64,000 nt of DNA from Kitasatospora papulosa (GCF_000717245.1 NZ_JNYQ01000006.1:124001-188000), one strand, 5' to 3'. Positions 1 through 11,772 are shown, counted from the first letter of the stretch. Made by a program: numbers and translations. Notes: generated from the sequence alone by a model not told the origin.

Positions 1-1
1 C

Positions 2-1612
2 ATCGACCTGGCCGGCGGCACGTCGATCACCCTCAAGGCGAAGAGCCAGCCCGGCAAGCCTGAGGCGATCAACGAGACCAACATGAACACCGCGGTCAGC
101 ATCATCGAACGCCGTGTCAATGGTCTGGGCGTCTCCGAGGCCGAGGTTCAGACCCAGGGCGCATCGAACATCATCGTCAACATCCCCAAGGGGACGAACT
201 CGGCACAGGCCCGGGAGCAGGTCGGTACGACCGCCCAGCTGTACTTCCGGCCCGTCCTCACGGTCGCCGGCGGCGCACCGACGCCCGAGGGTTCCGCGAG
301 CCCGTCCGCCACCGGTTCCGGGAAGCCGAGCGCCACGCCCAGTGCGAAGGCGAGCGACCCGGAGACGGCCTCGGACCCGAAGGCGACGCCCTCGGACGGT
401 GCCACCACCCAGGGCCGTGCCGTCACCGGCGCCCTGAAGAAGGACGCGACGCCGACCCCCTCCGGCGCCTCGGAGTCGGACGCCCCCGCGGCGACCGAGA
501 CGCCCGACGCGGCCACCGCGGCGCTCCAGAAGAAGTTCACCGAGCTCGACTGCACCGACAAGGCGGCCCGCGCGGCCGCCGGCGACGGTGTGAAGCCCGA
601 GGACCCGACGGTCGCCTGCAGCTCCGAGGGTGACGCCAAGTACCTGCTCGGCCCGGCCGAGGTCTCCGGCACGGACGTCGACGACGCGAAGGCCCAGTTC
701 GACCAGCAGCGCGGCATCTGGCTCGTCTCCATGGAGTTCACCGACAAGGGCTCCAAGAAGTTCCAGACGATCACCAAGAAGCTCTCGACGCAGCAGTCCC
801 CGGCGAACCAGTTCGCGATCTCCCTCGACGGCGAGGTCGTCTCCGCACCCCAGGTGAACGAGACGCTCAGCGGCAGCGCCGAGATCTCCGGCAGCTTCAC
901 CCAGCAGTCGGCGGAGGACCTGGCCAACGTCCTGTCCTACGGCGCGCTCCCGCTGTCCTTCAGCGAGGACACCGTCACCACGGTCACCGCCGCTCTCGGC
1001 GGCGAGCAGCTGGAGGCCGGTCTCATCGCCGGCGCCATCGGACTGGCCCTGGTCGTCATCTACCTGGTGGCCTACTACCGCGGCCTGGCGCTCATCGCGC
1101 TCCTCAGCCTGGTGGCCTCCGGAATCCTGACCTACACGATCATGGCCCTGCTCGGCCCGGCCATCGGCTTCGCGCTGAACCTCCCGGCCGTCTGCGGCGC
1201 GATCGTGGCGATCGGTATCACGGCGGACTCGTTCATCGTCTACTTCGAACGCATCCGGGACGAGATCCGCGAGGGACGCACCCTGCGTCCGGCCGTCGAG
1301 CGTGCCTGGCCGCGCGCCCGTCGCACCATCCTCGTGTCCGACTTCGTGTCGTTCCTCGCGGCGGCCGTGCTCTTCCTCGTCACCGTCGGCAAGGTCCAGG
1401 GCTTCGCGTTCACGCTCGGTCTCACGACCCTGCTCGACGTCGTCGTGGTGTTCCTCTTCACCAAGCCCGTCATGACGCTGATGGCCCGCACGAAGTTCTT
1501 CGGTGGCGGTCACCCGTGGTCCGGCCTGGACCCGAAGCGGCTCGGCGCCAAGCCGCCGCTGCGCCGCTCGCGCCGCGTCAACGCCCGTACCGACCACCCG
1601 AAGGAGGCGTGA
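2..1612 (+). CDS. secD: Protein translocase subunit SecD (5' end outside window)
   Basis: SecD is the membrane partner of SecYEG that, with SecF, uses the proton gradient to pull exported proteins out of the channel. The gene begins before the window; 536 residues are visible in the frame that starts at base 2, opening with the LDLAGGTS-type segment of the first periplasmic domain. The C-terminal third carries the RND-type membrane helices, including the AIGITADSFIVYFERIRDE stretch typical of SecD. A low-complexity insert rich in Ala, Pro, Ser and Thr (about bases 280-520) separates the two halves of the external domain. The stop lies one base before the secF start, so the two are translationally linked. 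Confidence 0.96.
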   Translation: MDLAGGTSITLKAKSQPGKPEAINETNMNTAVSIIERRVNGLGVSEAEVQTQGASNIIVNIPKGTNSAQAREQVGTTAQLYFRPVLTVAGGAPTPEGSASPSATGSGKPSATPSAKASDPETASDPKATPSDGATTQGRAVTGALKKDATPTPSGASESDAPAATETPDAATAALQKKFTELDCTDKAARAAAGDGVKPEDPTVACSSEGDAKYLLGPAEVSGTDVDDAKAQFDQQRGIWLVSMEFTDKGSKKFQTITKKLSTQQSPANQFAISLDGEVVSAPQVNETLSGSAEISGSFTQQSAEDLANVLSYGALPLSFSEDTVTTVTAALGGEQLEAGLIAGAIGLALVVIYLVAYYRGLALIALLSLVASGILTYTIMALLGPAIGFALNLPAVCGAIVAIGITADSFIVYFERIRDEIREGRTLRPAVERAWPRARRTILVSDFVSFLAAAVLFLVTVGKVQGFAFTLGLTTLLDVVVVFLFTKPVMTLMARTKFFGGGHPWSGLDPKRLGAKPPLRRSRRVNARTDHPKEA

Positions 1613-1613
1613 G

Positions 1614-2714
1614 ATGTCGCGACTCGGCAATCTCGGCGCCCGGCTCTACCGTGGCGAGGTCGGTTACGACTTCATCGGCAAGCGCAAGATCTGGTACGGC
1701 GTCTCGATCCTGATCACCATCACGGCCATCCTCGGCCTGGCGGTCAGCGGCCTGAACATGGGCATCGAGTTCAAGGGCGGTGCCGTCTTCACGACCGACA
1801 CCAAGGCCAAGGTGTCCGTCTCCCAGGCCCACGAGGACGCGGTCGCGGCCTCCGGTCACGAGGCGATCGTCCAGGAGCTCGGCAACGGCGGGCTCCGGAT
1901 CCAGATCACCGAGGTCGACACCAAGAAGGCCGACCAGATCAAGGCCCAGCTCTCCGAGGACCTCGGCATCCCCGAGGCGAAGATCAACGCGGACCTCGTC
2001 GGCCCCAGCTGGGGTGAGCAGATCGCCAACAAGGCGTGGGCCGGCCTCGGCATCTTCATGGTCCTCGTGGTGGTCTACCTGGCCATCGCCTTCGAGTGGC
2101 GGATGGCCGTCGCCGCCCTCATCGCGCTGATCCACGACATCACGATCACCGTCGGTGTCTACGCCCTTGTCGGCTTCGAGGTCACCCCCGGCACCGTGAT
2201 CGGTCTGCTGACGATCCTCGGTTACTCCCTCTACGACACGGTCGTCGTCTTCGACAGCCTCAAGGAGGGCACGCAGGGGATCACCAAGCAGACCCGCTGG
2301 ACCTACAGCGAGATCGCGAACCGGTCCATCAACGGCACGCTGGTGCGTTCCATCAACACCACCGTCGTCGCGCTGCTGCCGGTCGCCGGTCTGCTGTTCA
2401 TCGGTGGCGGTGTCCTCGGCGCGGGCATGCTGAACGACATCTCGCTCTCGCTCTTCGTCGGCCTCGCCGCCGGTGCGTACTCCTCCATCTTCATCGCCAC
2501 CCCGCTGGTCGCCGACCTCAAGGAACGCGAGCCGCAGATAAAGGCACTGAAGAAGCGGATCCTCGCCAAGCGGGCCGCCGCGGCCGCCAAGGGCGAGTCC
2601 GCCGAGGACGAGCGTGACGACCTGACGGACGACCTCACCGAGCCCGCGGGTGCCGTCGTCGGTCAGCGCCGTCAGCCGGGCGGGCACGGCCGGACTCCGA
2701 GGAACCGCCGATGA
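1614..2714 (+). CDS. secF: Protein translocase subunit SecF
   Basis: SecF, 366 residues, is the obligate partner of SecD in the SecDF complex. It has the short N-terminal segment LYRGEVGYDFIGKRK before the first helix, the GIEFKGGA external motif, and five further helices including the GLLTILGYSLYDTVVVFDS stretch diagnostic of SecF. The ATG was chosen because it follows the secD stop directly, with AAGGAGG a few bases upstream; a longer frame extends into secD but has no such site. The C-terminal tail is charged and cytoplasmic. The last codons overlap the apt start (ATGA). Confidence 0.96.
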   Translation: MSRLGNLGARLYRGEVGYDFIGKRKIWYGVSILITITAILGLAVSGLNMGIEFKGGAVFTTDTKAKVSVSQAHEDAVAASGHEAIVQELGNGGLRIQITEVDTKKADQIKAQLSEDLGIPEAKINADLVGPSWGEQIANKAWAGLGIFMVLVVVYLAIAFEWRMAVAALIALIHDITITVGVYALVGFEVTPGTVIGLLTILGYSLYDTVVVFDSLKEGTQGITKQTRWTYSEIANRSINGTLVRSINTTVVALLPVAGLLFIGGGVLGAGMLNDISLSLFVGLAAGAYSSIFIATPLVADLKEREPQIKALKKRILAKRAAAAAKGESAEDERDDLTDDLTEPAGAVVGQRRQPGGHGRTPRNRR

Positions 2715-3268
2715 CCAGCATGAGCGTCACCGACGCGACCCGTGAGCTGCTGCTCAGCCGGATCCGCGACGTACCGGACTATCCGAAGCCCGGAGTGCTG
2801 TTCAAGGACATCACTCCGCTGCTCGCGGACCCGGTCGCCTTCACCGCGCTCACCGACTTCTTCGTGGAGCTGTGCGCACGGCACGGCGCCACCAAGGTCG
2901 TCGGTCTGGAGGCGCGCGGCTTCATCCTGGCCGCGCCGGTGGCGGTCCGGGCCGGACTCGGGTTCGTCCCCGTGCGCAAGGCCGGGAAGCTGCCCGGCGC
3001 CACGCTGGGCCAGGAGTACGAGCTGGAGTACGGCACGGCGGAGATCGAGATCCACGCCGAGGACCTGTCCGCCGACGACCGCGTCATGGTCATCGACGAC
3101 GTCCTGGCCACCGGCGGCACCGCCGAGGCATCGCTGGAGCTCATCCGGCGGGCCGGTGCACAGGTCGCGGGGGTGTCCGTCCTCATGGAGCTCGGCTTCC
3201 TCGCCGGCCGCGACCGGCTCGGCGCAGGGCTGCGGGAAGCCCCGCTGGAGGCCCTGATCACCCTCTGA
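2711..3268 (+). CDS. apt: Adenine phosphoribosyltransferase
   Basis: The product, 185 residues, converts adenine and PRPP to AMP in purine salvage. The PRPP-binding motif VMVIDDVLATGGTAEAS is intact near residues 118-134, and the N-terminal RDVPDYPKPGVLFKDITPLL segment is typical of Apt. The ATG overlaps the secF stop by four bases, so it is the third gene of the secD-secF-apt operon. This order next to rel is the usual actinobacterial arrangement. A strong terminator follows. Confidence 0.96.
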   Translation: MTSMSVTDATRELLLSRIRDVPDYPKPGVLFKDITPLLADPVAFTALTDFFVELCARHGATKVVGLEARGFILAAPVAVRAGLGFVPVRKAGKLPGATLGQEYELEYGTAEIEIHAEDLSADDRVMVIDDVLATGGTAEASLELIRRAGAQVAGVSVLMELGFLAGRDRLGAGLREAPLEALITL

Positions 3269-3306
3269 CCTGCGCCGCGTCCGATCGGCCGCGCATAGGG
3301 AGGTAC

Positions 3307-3342
3307 AGGACGGGTACCCGGGAACATCCGGGTACCCGTCCT
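3307..3342 (+). terminator. Intrinsic terminator after apt
   Basis: A perfect 15-bp inverted repeat (AGGACGGGTACCCGG and its complement) surrounds the six-base loop GAACAT. No T-run follows, which is normal in Streptomyces. It separates the sec-apt operon from rel, implying that rel has its own promoter in the roughly 95 bases that follow. Confidence 0.75.
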
Positions 3343-3437
3343 GCGTCGTGAGGGGTTCCACACTCCCCGGGCGAGGTCCTGCCCGGAGGTCGATACCATG
3401 GGCTTTCCGGTAGCCCGGATCCGCACGAGGAGCGCTC

Positions 3438-6090
<2,653 letters not shown>

Positions 6091-6092
<2 letters not shown>

Positions 6093-6139
6093 GGACGCCG
6101 TGTCCGGCAGGCGGGGAGCCTGCCGGACACGGCGTCCTC
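6091..6139 (+). terminator. Intrinsic terminator after rel
   Basis: A perfect 22-bp inverted repeat begins inside the rel stop codon (GAGGACGCCGTGTCCGGCAG, continued by GC, and its complement) with a five-base loop. One of the strongest hairpins in the window. Confidence 0.8.
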
Positions 6140-6271
6140 GACCACCCACGCGTCGCGCACCGGCCGTAGGCAGGAGTGAGCCCGGTGCCGGCACCTGCGA
6201 GCGTGCCGACAGGGAGATCATCGCGCCCGGGTCCGACCACCACCGGCGCCGTACCTCTGGTCGCCTTACGC

Positions 6272-6309
6272 ACACGAGGGGGGCTCCCGTACGGGAGCCC
6301 CCCTCGTGT
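6272..6309. terminator. Palindromic bidirectional terminator between rel and the DUF349 gene
   Basis: A perfect 38-base palindrome centred on CCGTACGG-like sequence (arms ACACGAGGGGGGCTCCCGT). It sits 18 bases past the stop of the leftward DUF349 gene, so it most likely ends that transcript; it could also catch read-through from rel. Confidence 0.7.
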
Positions 6310-6326
6310 CGGACGGTTCGTCCGGA

Positions 6327-7556
6327 TCAGCCGCCGAACTCCTCCAGGCCCTTCAGGGCCTGGTCCAGCAGGGCCTGACGGCCCTCGAGCTCCCGGGAGA
6401 GCTTGTCGGCCCGGGCGTTGTTGCCCGAGGCGCGCGCCGTGTCGATCTGCGTGCGCAGCTTGTCGACGGCCGCCTGGAGCTGACCCGTCAGACCCGCGGC
6501 ACGTGCCCGTGCCTCCGGGTTCGTCCGGCGCCACTCGGACTCCTCGGCCTCCTGCAGCGCCCGCTCCACGGCCTGCACCCGGCCCTCGACCTTCGGACGG
6601 GCGTCACGCGGGACGTGGCCGATGGCCTCCCAGCGCTCGTTGATGGAACGGAACGCGGCCCTGGCCGCCTTCAGGTCCTTCACCGGCACCAGCTTCTCGG
6701 CCTCGGTGGCGAGCTCCTCCTTGAGCTTGAGGTTCTCGCCCTGCTCCGCGTCCCGCTCGGCGAAGACACCGCTGCGGGCACCGAAGAAGACGTCCTGGGC
6801 GCCGCGGAAGCGGTTCCACAGCTCGTCCTCGGCCTCGCGCTGGGCGCGGCCCGCGGCCTTCCACTCGGTCATCAGGTCGCGGTAACGCGCGGCCGTCGCA
6901 CCCCAGTCGGTCGAGCCGGAGAGCGACTCGGCCTCGGTGACCAGCCTCTCCTTGACCTTGCGGGCGTCCTCGCGCTGGGCGTCCAACGCGGCGAAATGGG
7001 CCTTGCGCCGCTTGGAGAAGGCGGAACGGGCGTGCGAGAAGCGGTGCCACAGCTCGTCATCGGACTTGCGGTCCAGACGAGGCAGCCCCTTCCACGTGTC
7101 GACGAGCGCCCTCAGACGCTCACCCGCCGACCGCCACTGCTCGCTCTGCGCCAGTTCCTCGGCCTCGACGACGAGCGCCTCCTTGGCCTGACGGGCCTCG
7201 TCGGTCTGCTTCGCCTTCTGGACCTTGCGCTCCTCGCGCCGCGAGTCGACCGTCGCGACGAGCGCGTCCAGCCGCTTGCCGAGCGCGGCGAGATCGCCGA
7301 CGGCGTGGTGCTCGTCCACCTGCTGACGCAGGTGGTCGATCGCCGCCGTGGCGTCCTTCGCCGACAGGTCGGTGGTCTTCACCCGCCGCTCGAGGAGGCC
7401 GATCTCGACCACCAGGCCCTCGTACTTGCGCTCGAAATAGGCCAGTGCCTCCTCGGGGGTACCGGCCTGCCACGATCCGACGACCTGCTCGCCCTCGGCC
7501 GTACGCACGTACACGGTGCCCGTCTCGTCGACACGGCCCCACGGGTCGCTGCTCAC
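6327..7556 (-). CDS. DUF349 domain-containing coiled-coil protein
   Basis: A 409-residue protein made of repeated DUF349 helical units (for example AAFRSINERWEAIGHVPRD and the related LWHRFSHARSAF and LWNRFRGAQDVFF segments), highly charged and predicted to be almost entirely alpha-helical or coiled coil. No membrane segment or signal peptide. The start chosen is GTG (giving SSDPWGRVDETG), because GGAGGAGG lies just upstream; a longer frame adds 29 poorly conserved residues. The biochemical role of the family is not established. The gene is a single transcript facing rel. Confidence 0.85.
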   Translation of the reverse strand: MSSDPWGRVDETGTVYVRTAEGEQVVGSWQAGTPEEALAYFERKYEGLVVEIGLLERRVKTTDLSAKDATAAIDHLRQQVDEHHAVGDLAALGKRLDALVATVDSRREERKVQKAKQTDEARQAKEALVVEAEELAQSEQWRSAGERLRALVDTWKGLPRLDRKSDDELWHRFSHARSAFSKRRKAHFAALDAQREDARKVKERLVTEAESLSGSTDWGATAARYRDLMTEWKAAGRAQREAEDELWNRFRGAQDVFFGARSGVFAERDAEQGENLKLKEELATEAEKLVPVKDLKAARAAFRSINERWEAIGHVPRDARPKVEGRVQAVERALQEAEESEWRRTNPEARARAAGLTGQLQAAVDKLRTQIDTARASGNNARADKLSRELEGRQALLDQALKGLEEFGG

Positions 7557-7648
7557 AGCGCCTCCTCCACCTGATGCATCGAGGGGGTTCGCCCCCCGTG
7601 CATCGTCCACAGTTTCCTGCGGCGGGCAGCGCCCGCCCTGCACAACGC

Positions 7649-7678
7649 CAATCTAGGCGACCGGCCACCCGGCTGTCC
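7649..7678 (-). promoter_or_regulatory. Possible promoter of the DUF349 gene
   Basis: Reading leftward, CGGACA is followed after 18 bases by TAGATT, a fair match to -35 and -10 hexamers, about 95 bases before the GTG start. Only sequence resemblance supports it. Confidence 0.35.
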
Positions 7679-7744
7679 GCACTCAGCGCGGCTGAAATTC
7701 TTCGGTGCGCTCCGGGAACGCCCCGCCGGACGGCCGCGTGCGGG

Positions 7745-8533
7745 TCACGCCTTGTCGACCGTCACCTTCTCGACCGTGACGGCCTTCTTCGGAGCACCGT
7801 CACCCGCCCCCTCGGCGACGCCCGCCTTCGCGACCTTCTCGACCGCCTTCAGGCCCGCGTCGTCCATGGTGCCGAACGGCGTGTAGCTGGGCGGCAGTTT
7901 GGTGTCCTTGTAGACGAGGAAGAACTGGCTGCCGCCCGTTCCCGGCTGGCCGGTGTTCGCCATCGCGACGGTGCCCGCGGGGTACGTCACCGAGCCGTCG
8001 TCGCCCGCCTTGCCCAGCGCGGTCAGATTCTCGTCCGGGATCGTGTAGCCGGGACCGCCCGTGCCGTCACCCTTGGGGTCGCCGCACTGGAGGACGAAGA
8101 TGCCCTCGGTGGTCAGCCGGTGACACTTGGTGTCGTCGAAGTACCCCTTGTCCGCCAGGGCCTTGAAGGAGTTCGTCGTGTGCGGGGTCTTCGACGCGTC
8201 CATCGCGATGCCGATGTCACCCTGGCTCGTCTTGAGCGACATGGTGTACTCGGCCTTCTTGTCGATCTTCATCGCGGGTTCGGGAGCGCTGCTCTCGCTC
8301 TCCGAGGGCGAAGCCGACGGGCTCGCGCTCGCGGCGGCGTCCGCGGAGTTCTTCGTGTCGTCCCCGCCGCGCGCGAGGTACGCGCCCACGCCGATGACCG
8401 CGACCACGGCCACCGACGAGGCGATGATCACCGTGAGACGCCTGGTCCTCCGGCGCGCTTCCTCCCGGCGCTGCTGCTGCCGCTCGAACTTCTCCCGGGC
8501 GAGCTGCCGTCGCCGCTGATCGCTGCTGACCAC
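7745..8533 (-). CDS. Membrane-anchored cyclophilin-type peptidyl-prolyl isomerase
   Basis: A 262-residue protein with a short, very basic cytoplasmic N-terminus (RRRQLAREKFERQQQRREEARRR), one membrane segment at about residues 33-52, an Ala/Ser/Glu-rich linker, and a C-terminal cyclophilin domain. The domain shows TNSFKALADKGYFD, KCHRLTTEGIFVLQCGDP and the GGSQFFLVYKD strand, so it should catalyse proline isomerisation outside the membrane. Start GTG with GGAGA upstream. It is divergent from the MBL hydrolase; this neighbourhood (DUF349, cyclophilin, MBL, hisS) is conserved in actinobacteria. The substrate is unknown. Confidence 0.88.
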   Translation of the reverse strand: MVSSDQRRRQLAREKFERQQQRREEARRRTRRLTVIIASSVAVVAVIGVGAYLARGGDDTKNSADAAASASPSASPSESESSAPEPAMKIDKKAEYTMSLKTSQGDIGIAMDASKTPHTTNSFKALADKGYFDDTKCHRLTTEGIFVLQCGDPKGDGTGGPGYTIPDENLTALGKAGDDGSVTYPAGTVAMANTGQPGTGGSQFFLVYKDTKLPPSYTPFGTMDDAGLKAVEKVAKAGVAEGAGDGAPKKAVTVEKVTVDKA

Positions 8534-8681
8534 CGGATGGTCTCCTTGTGCGTCGTGTGATCGGACCTGGAATGCCCGTACGGTATATGGGTTAGCTGTG
8601 GAATGAGGAGCGCCGGTAGTCTCTGGTCTGCCGCATCACCCTCCGCGGCCCTCCTCGTCGGACGAAAAACTAAGGACGATC

Positions 8682-9368
8682 GTGCTCATTGCCGGGTTCC
8701 CCGCCGGGGCCTGGGGGACCAACTGCTACCTGGTCGCCCCTGCCGCAGGCGAGGAGTGCGTGATCATCGACCCGGGCCACCAGGCCGCGCAGGGCGTCGA
8801 GGAAACGCTGAAGAAGCATCGGCTCAAGCCCGTCGCCGTCGTCCTCACCCACGGCCACATCGATCACGTCGCCTCCGTGGTTCCCGTGTGCGGGGCCCAC
8901 GACGTCCCCGCCTGGATCCACCCCGAGGACCGCTACATGATGAGCGACCCGGAGAAGGCGCTGGGACGCTCCATCGGGATGCCGCTGATGGGCGAGCTGA
9001 CCGTCGGCGAGCCGGACGACGTGAAGGAACTGTCCGACGGCGCGGCGCTGAAGCTCGCGGGCATGGAGTTCGGCGTCGCGCACGCACCGGGCCATACGAA
9101 GGGGTCGGTGACGTTCCGGATGCCCGAGGTCGCGGACGTCCCGCAGATCCTCTTCTCGGGCGACCTGCTCTTCGCCGGCTCCGTCGGACGCACCGACATG
9201 CCCGGTGGCGACCACGCCGAGCTGCTCGCGTCGCTGGCCCGTGTGTGCCTGCCGCTCGACGACTCGACCGTGGTGCTGTCCGGCCACGGCCCCCAGACGA
9301 CCATCGGCCGCGAGCGCGCCTCCAATCCGTACCTGCACGGACTGGACGCGCCCCGCCGAGGAATGTGA
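8682..9368 (+). CDS. MBL-fold metallo-hydrolase (glyoxalase II-like)
   Basis: A 228-residue cytoplasmic metallo-beta-lactamase-fold enzyme. The HxHxDH metal motif appears as THGHIDHVAS near residue 60, with the later metal ligands in VAHAPGHTKGS, FSGDLLF and LSGHGPQTTIG, a layout closest to hydroxyacylglutathione-hydrolase-like proteins. Streptomyces lack glutathione, so the true thioester substrate may be a mycothiol conjugate (inference). Start GTG with AAGGA eight bases upstream. It lies 15 bases before hisS and is probably cotranscribed. Confidence 0.88.
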   Translation: MLIAGFPAGAWGTNCYLVAPAAGEECVIIDPGHQAAQGVEETLKKHRLKPVAVVLTHGHIDHVASVVPVCGAHDVPAWIHPEDRYMMSDPEKALGRSIGMPLMGELTVGEPDDVKELSDGAALKLAGMEFGVAHAPGHTKGSVTFRMPEVADVPQILFSGDLLFAGSVGRTDMPGGDHAELLASLARVCLPLDDSTVVLSGHGPQTTIGRERASNPYLHGLDAPRRGM

Positions 9369-9383
9369 CGAGAGAAAAAACCT

Positions 9384-10646
9384 GTGAGCACCTTCCAGGC
9401 CCCCAAGGGCACGTACGACCTGACCCCGCCCCGCTCCGCGAAGTTCCTCGCGGTGCGTGAGGCGATCTCCTCGCCCCTGAAGAACTCCGGCTACGGGTAC
9501 ATCGAGACCCCCGGCTTCGAGGACGTCGCCCTGTTCGCCCGGGGCGTCGGCGAGTCCACCGACATCGTGTCCAAGGAGATGTACGCCTTCGAGACCAAGG
9601 GCGGCGACAAGCTCGCGCTGCGTCCCGAGGGCACCGCGTCCGTGCTGCGCGCCGCGCTGGAGGCCAACCTCCACAAGGTCGGCAACCTCCCCGTCAAGCT
9701 CTGGTACTCGGGTTCGTACTATCGCTACGAGCGCCCGCAGGCGGGCCGTTACCGCCACTTCTCGCAGGTGGGCGCCGAGGCCATCGGCACGGAGGACCCC
9801 GCGCTCGACGCCGAGCTGATCATCCTCGCCGACCAGGCGTACCGCTCGCTCGGCCTCACGCAGTTCCGCATCCTGCTGAACTCGCTGGGCGACAAGGAGT
9901 GCCGCCCCGTCTACCGCGAGGCGCTCCAGACGTTCCTGCGGGACCTCGACCTCGACGAGGAGACCCGCCGGCGCATCGAGATCAACCCGCTGCGGGTCCT
10001 CGACGACAAGCGGGCCGACGTCCAGAAGCAGCTGACCGGCGCCCCGATGCTGCGCGACTTCCTCTGCGACGCCTGCAAGGCGTACCACGAGGAGGTCCGC
10101 GACCTGCTGACGGCGGCGGGCGTCGCGTTCGAGGACGACGAGAAGCTGGTCCGCGGCCTCGACTACTACACCCGCACGACCTTCGAGTTCGTCCACGACG
10201 GTCTGGGCTCCCAGTCCGCGGTGGGCGGCGGCGGGCGCTACGACGGCCTCTCCGAGATGATCGGCGGCCCCGCGCTGCCGTCCGTCGGCTGGGCCCTCGG
10301 CGTGGACCGCACGGTGCTCGCCCTGGAGGCGGAGGGCATCGAGCTCGACATCCCCGCCTCGACCAGCGTCTACGCGGTGCCGCTCGGCGAGGAGGCGCGG
10401 CGCGTGCTCTTCGGCCTCGTCACCGAACTGCGCAAGGCCGGCGTCGCGACGGACTTCGCCTTCGGCGGCCGCGGCCTCAAGGGCGCCATGAAGAGCGCGA
10501 ACCGCTCCGGCGCCCGCTACACGGTCGTCGCCGGGGAGCGGGACCTCGCCGAGGGCGACGTCCAGCTCAAGGACATGGAGTCCGGCGAGCAGGAAGCGGT
10601 GGCGGTCGGTGACCTGGTGGCCGTGATCCAGGCGAAGCTCGCCTGA
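9384..10646 (+). CDS. hisS: Histidine--tRNA ligase
   Basis: Class II aminoacyl-tRNA synthetase, 420 residues, charging tRNA-His. Motif 2 is seen in SYYRYERPQAGRYRHFSQVG, the histidine-specific motif in LVRGLDYYTRTTFEF, and motif 3 in the GWALGVDRTVLALE region; the C-terminal anticodon-binding domain follows. The GTG start follows GAGAG. It is immediately downstream of the MBL hydrolase gene and is closed by a terminator. Confidence 0.96.
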   Translation: MSTFQAPKGTYDLTPPRSAKFLAVREAISSPLKNSGYGYIETPGFEDVALFARGVGESTDIVSKEMYAFETKGGDKLALRPEGTASVLRAALEANLHKVGNLPVKLWYSGSYYRYERPQAGRYRHFSQVGAEAIGTEDPALDAELIILADQAYRSLGLTQFRILLNSLGDKECRPVYREALQTFLRDLDLDEETRRRIEINPLRVLDDKRADVQKQLTGAPMLRDFLCDACKAYHEEVRDLLTAAGVAFEDDEKLVRGLDYYTRTTFEFVHDGLGSQSAVGGGGRYDGLSEMIGGPALPSVGWALGVDRTVLALEAEGIELDIPASTSVYAVPLGEEARRVLFGLVTELRKAGVATDFAFGGRGLKGAMKSANRSGARYTVVAGERDLAEGDVQLKDMESGEQEAVAVGDLVAVIQAKLA

Positions 10647-10660
10647 GCCGACGGCCCGTC

Positions 10661-10699
10661 CGCCTGTGCCCGCCCGGCCCGTCCGGGCGGGCACAGGCG
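10661..10699 (+). terminator. Intrinsic terminator after hisS
   Basis: A perfect 17-bp GC-rich stem (CGCCTGTGCCCGCCCGG and its complement) with a five-base loop, 15 bases after the hisS stop. Confidence 0.78.
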
Positions 10700-11092
10700 C
10701 GTCCAGGTGGTGTCCGCGCGGTCCGGGAGCGGGCTGCGTCAATCCGGTGCGAGCGAATTCATCCTGTGAGATGGCCTCGATCGGGGAACGCCTCCGGCTG
10801 CCCGCGGCGGTGGGGTCCGTCCCCCCGCGTCCCAGCGCTCACGAGGGACCCACGGGCCCCGCCGGGGGACGCGAGCCGCAGGTCGGGGCCGCCGCACCGG
10901 CCGCGGGCGGTCAGGGCGCCCGCCCGGTCCGCGCGGGCCGGCCGCGCGCCCGGGCCGGTGGCGCGGGCCTGGCGGAGCACCGGGCCGAGGACCCCTGCCG
11001 GGAACACCTTTATGCGCATCGAACGGATGGCCGTGACGGTGGTGCGGCACAATGACGATGCCCGGCTGGCTACTCAGTGATGGAACGGCGAT
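10700..11092. other. Intergenic stretch without a convincing gene
   Basis: About 390 bases between the hisS terminator and the VKOR gene. Open frames exist on both strands but are Arg/Pro-rich, have no good ribosome binding site and resemble no family. The promoter of the VKOR gene should lie in the less GC-rich last 90 bases (around ACACCTTTATGCGC); I cannot place hexamers with confidence. Confidence 0.4.
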
Positions 11093-11728
11093 ATGACGAT
11101 GGCAGCGGTAGACCACTCCTCCTCGCGGCAGGAAGAGGACAACGGCGCGAAGACCTTCGGCGGCAGTCGCGCGCTCGCCCTGCTGCTGGTGATCACGGGA
11201 GCGGCCGGGCTGCTCGCCGCCTGGGTGATCACGATCGACAAGTTCAAGCTGCTCGAGGACCCGAGCTTCACCCCGGGCTGCAGCCTGAACCCGGTGGTCG
11301 CGTGCGGCAACATCATGAAGAGCGAGCAGGCGTCCGCCTTCGGCTTCCCCAACCCGATGCTCGGCATCGCCACCTACTCGGTGGTCATCGGCATCGGCAT
11401 GGCGCTCCTCGCCGGTGCCCGCTTCCGCGCCTGGTACTGGCTGGGCCTCAACGCGGGCACCCTGTTCGGCGTCGGCTTCTGCACCTGGCTGCAGTACCAG
11501 TCGCTGTACAACATCAACTCGCTGTGCCTGTGGTGCTGCCTGGCCTGGGTCGCCACGATCTTCATGTTCTGCTACGTCACCACGCACAACGTCAGGCACG
11601 GCATCCTGCCCGCACCCGCCTGGCTGCGGAACGCGCTCACCGAGTTCCACTGGGTGCCGCCGGTGCTCTGGATCGGGATCATCGGCATGCTGATCCTGAC
11701 CCGCTGGTGGGACTTCTGGACCAGCTGA
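11093..11728 (+). CDS. Vitamin K epoxide reductase (VKOR) family membrane protein
   Basis: A 211-residue integral membrane thiol oxidoreductase with about five helices. The redox centre CLWC is at Cys145-Cys148, and the loop pair Cys63/Cys71 (GCSLNPVVACGNI) is present, so both cysteine pairs of bacterial VKOR are intact. Bacterial VKORs reoxidise a DsbA-like protein and pass electrons to quinone, supporting disulfide formation outside the membrane; no dsbA lies beside it. The ATG chosen could instead be the one two codons later. It precedes rarA, probably with its own promoter. Confidence 0.9.
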   Translation: MTMAAVDHSSSRQEEDNGAKTFGGSRALALLLVITGAAGLLAAWVITIDKFKLLEDPSFTPGCSLNPVVACGNIMKSEQASAFGFPNPMLGIATYSVVIGIGMALLAGARFRAWYWLGLNAGTLFGVGFCTWLQYQSLYNINSLCLWCCLAWVATIFMFCYVTTHNVRHGILPAPAWLRNALTEFHWVPPVLWIGIIGMLILTRWWDFWTS

Positions 11729-11772
11729 CGCCCAAGGCGGTCCTGTCGGTGGGGTGACATAGGCTTTCCCGC

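Noticed and set aside
8670..10742. Long minus-strand frame opposite the MBL hydrolase and hisS
   Set aside because: Antisense artefact; both sense genes have clear catalytic motifs.
10666..11080. Small frames on both strands between hisS and the VKOR gene
   Set aside because: Arg/Pro-rich, overlapping the hisS terminator, with no ribosome site or recognisable family.
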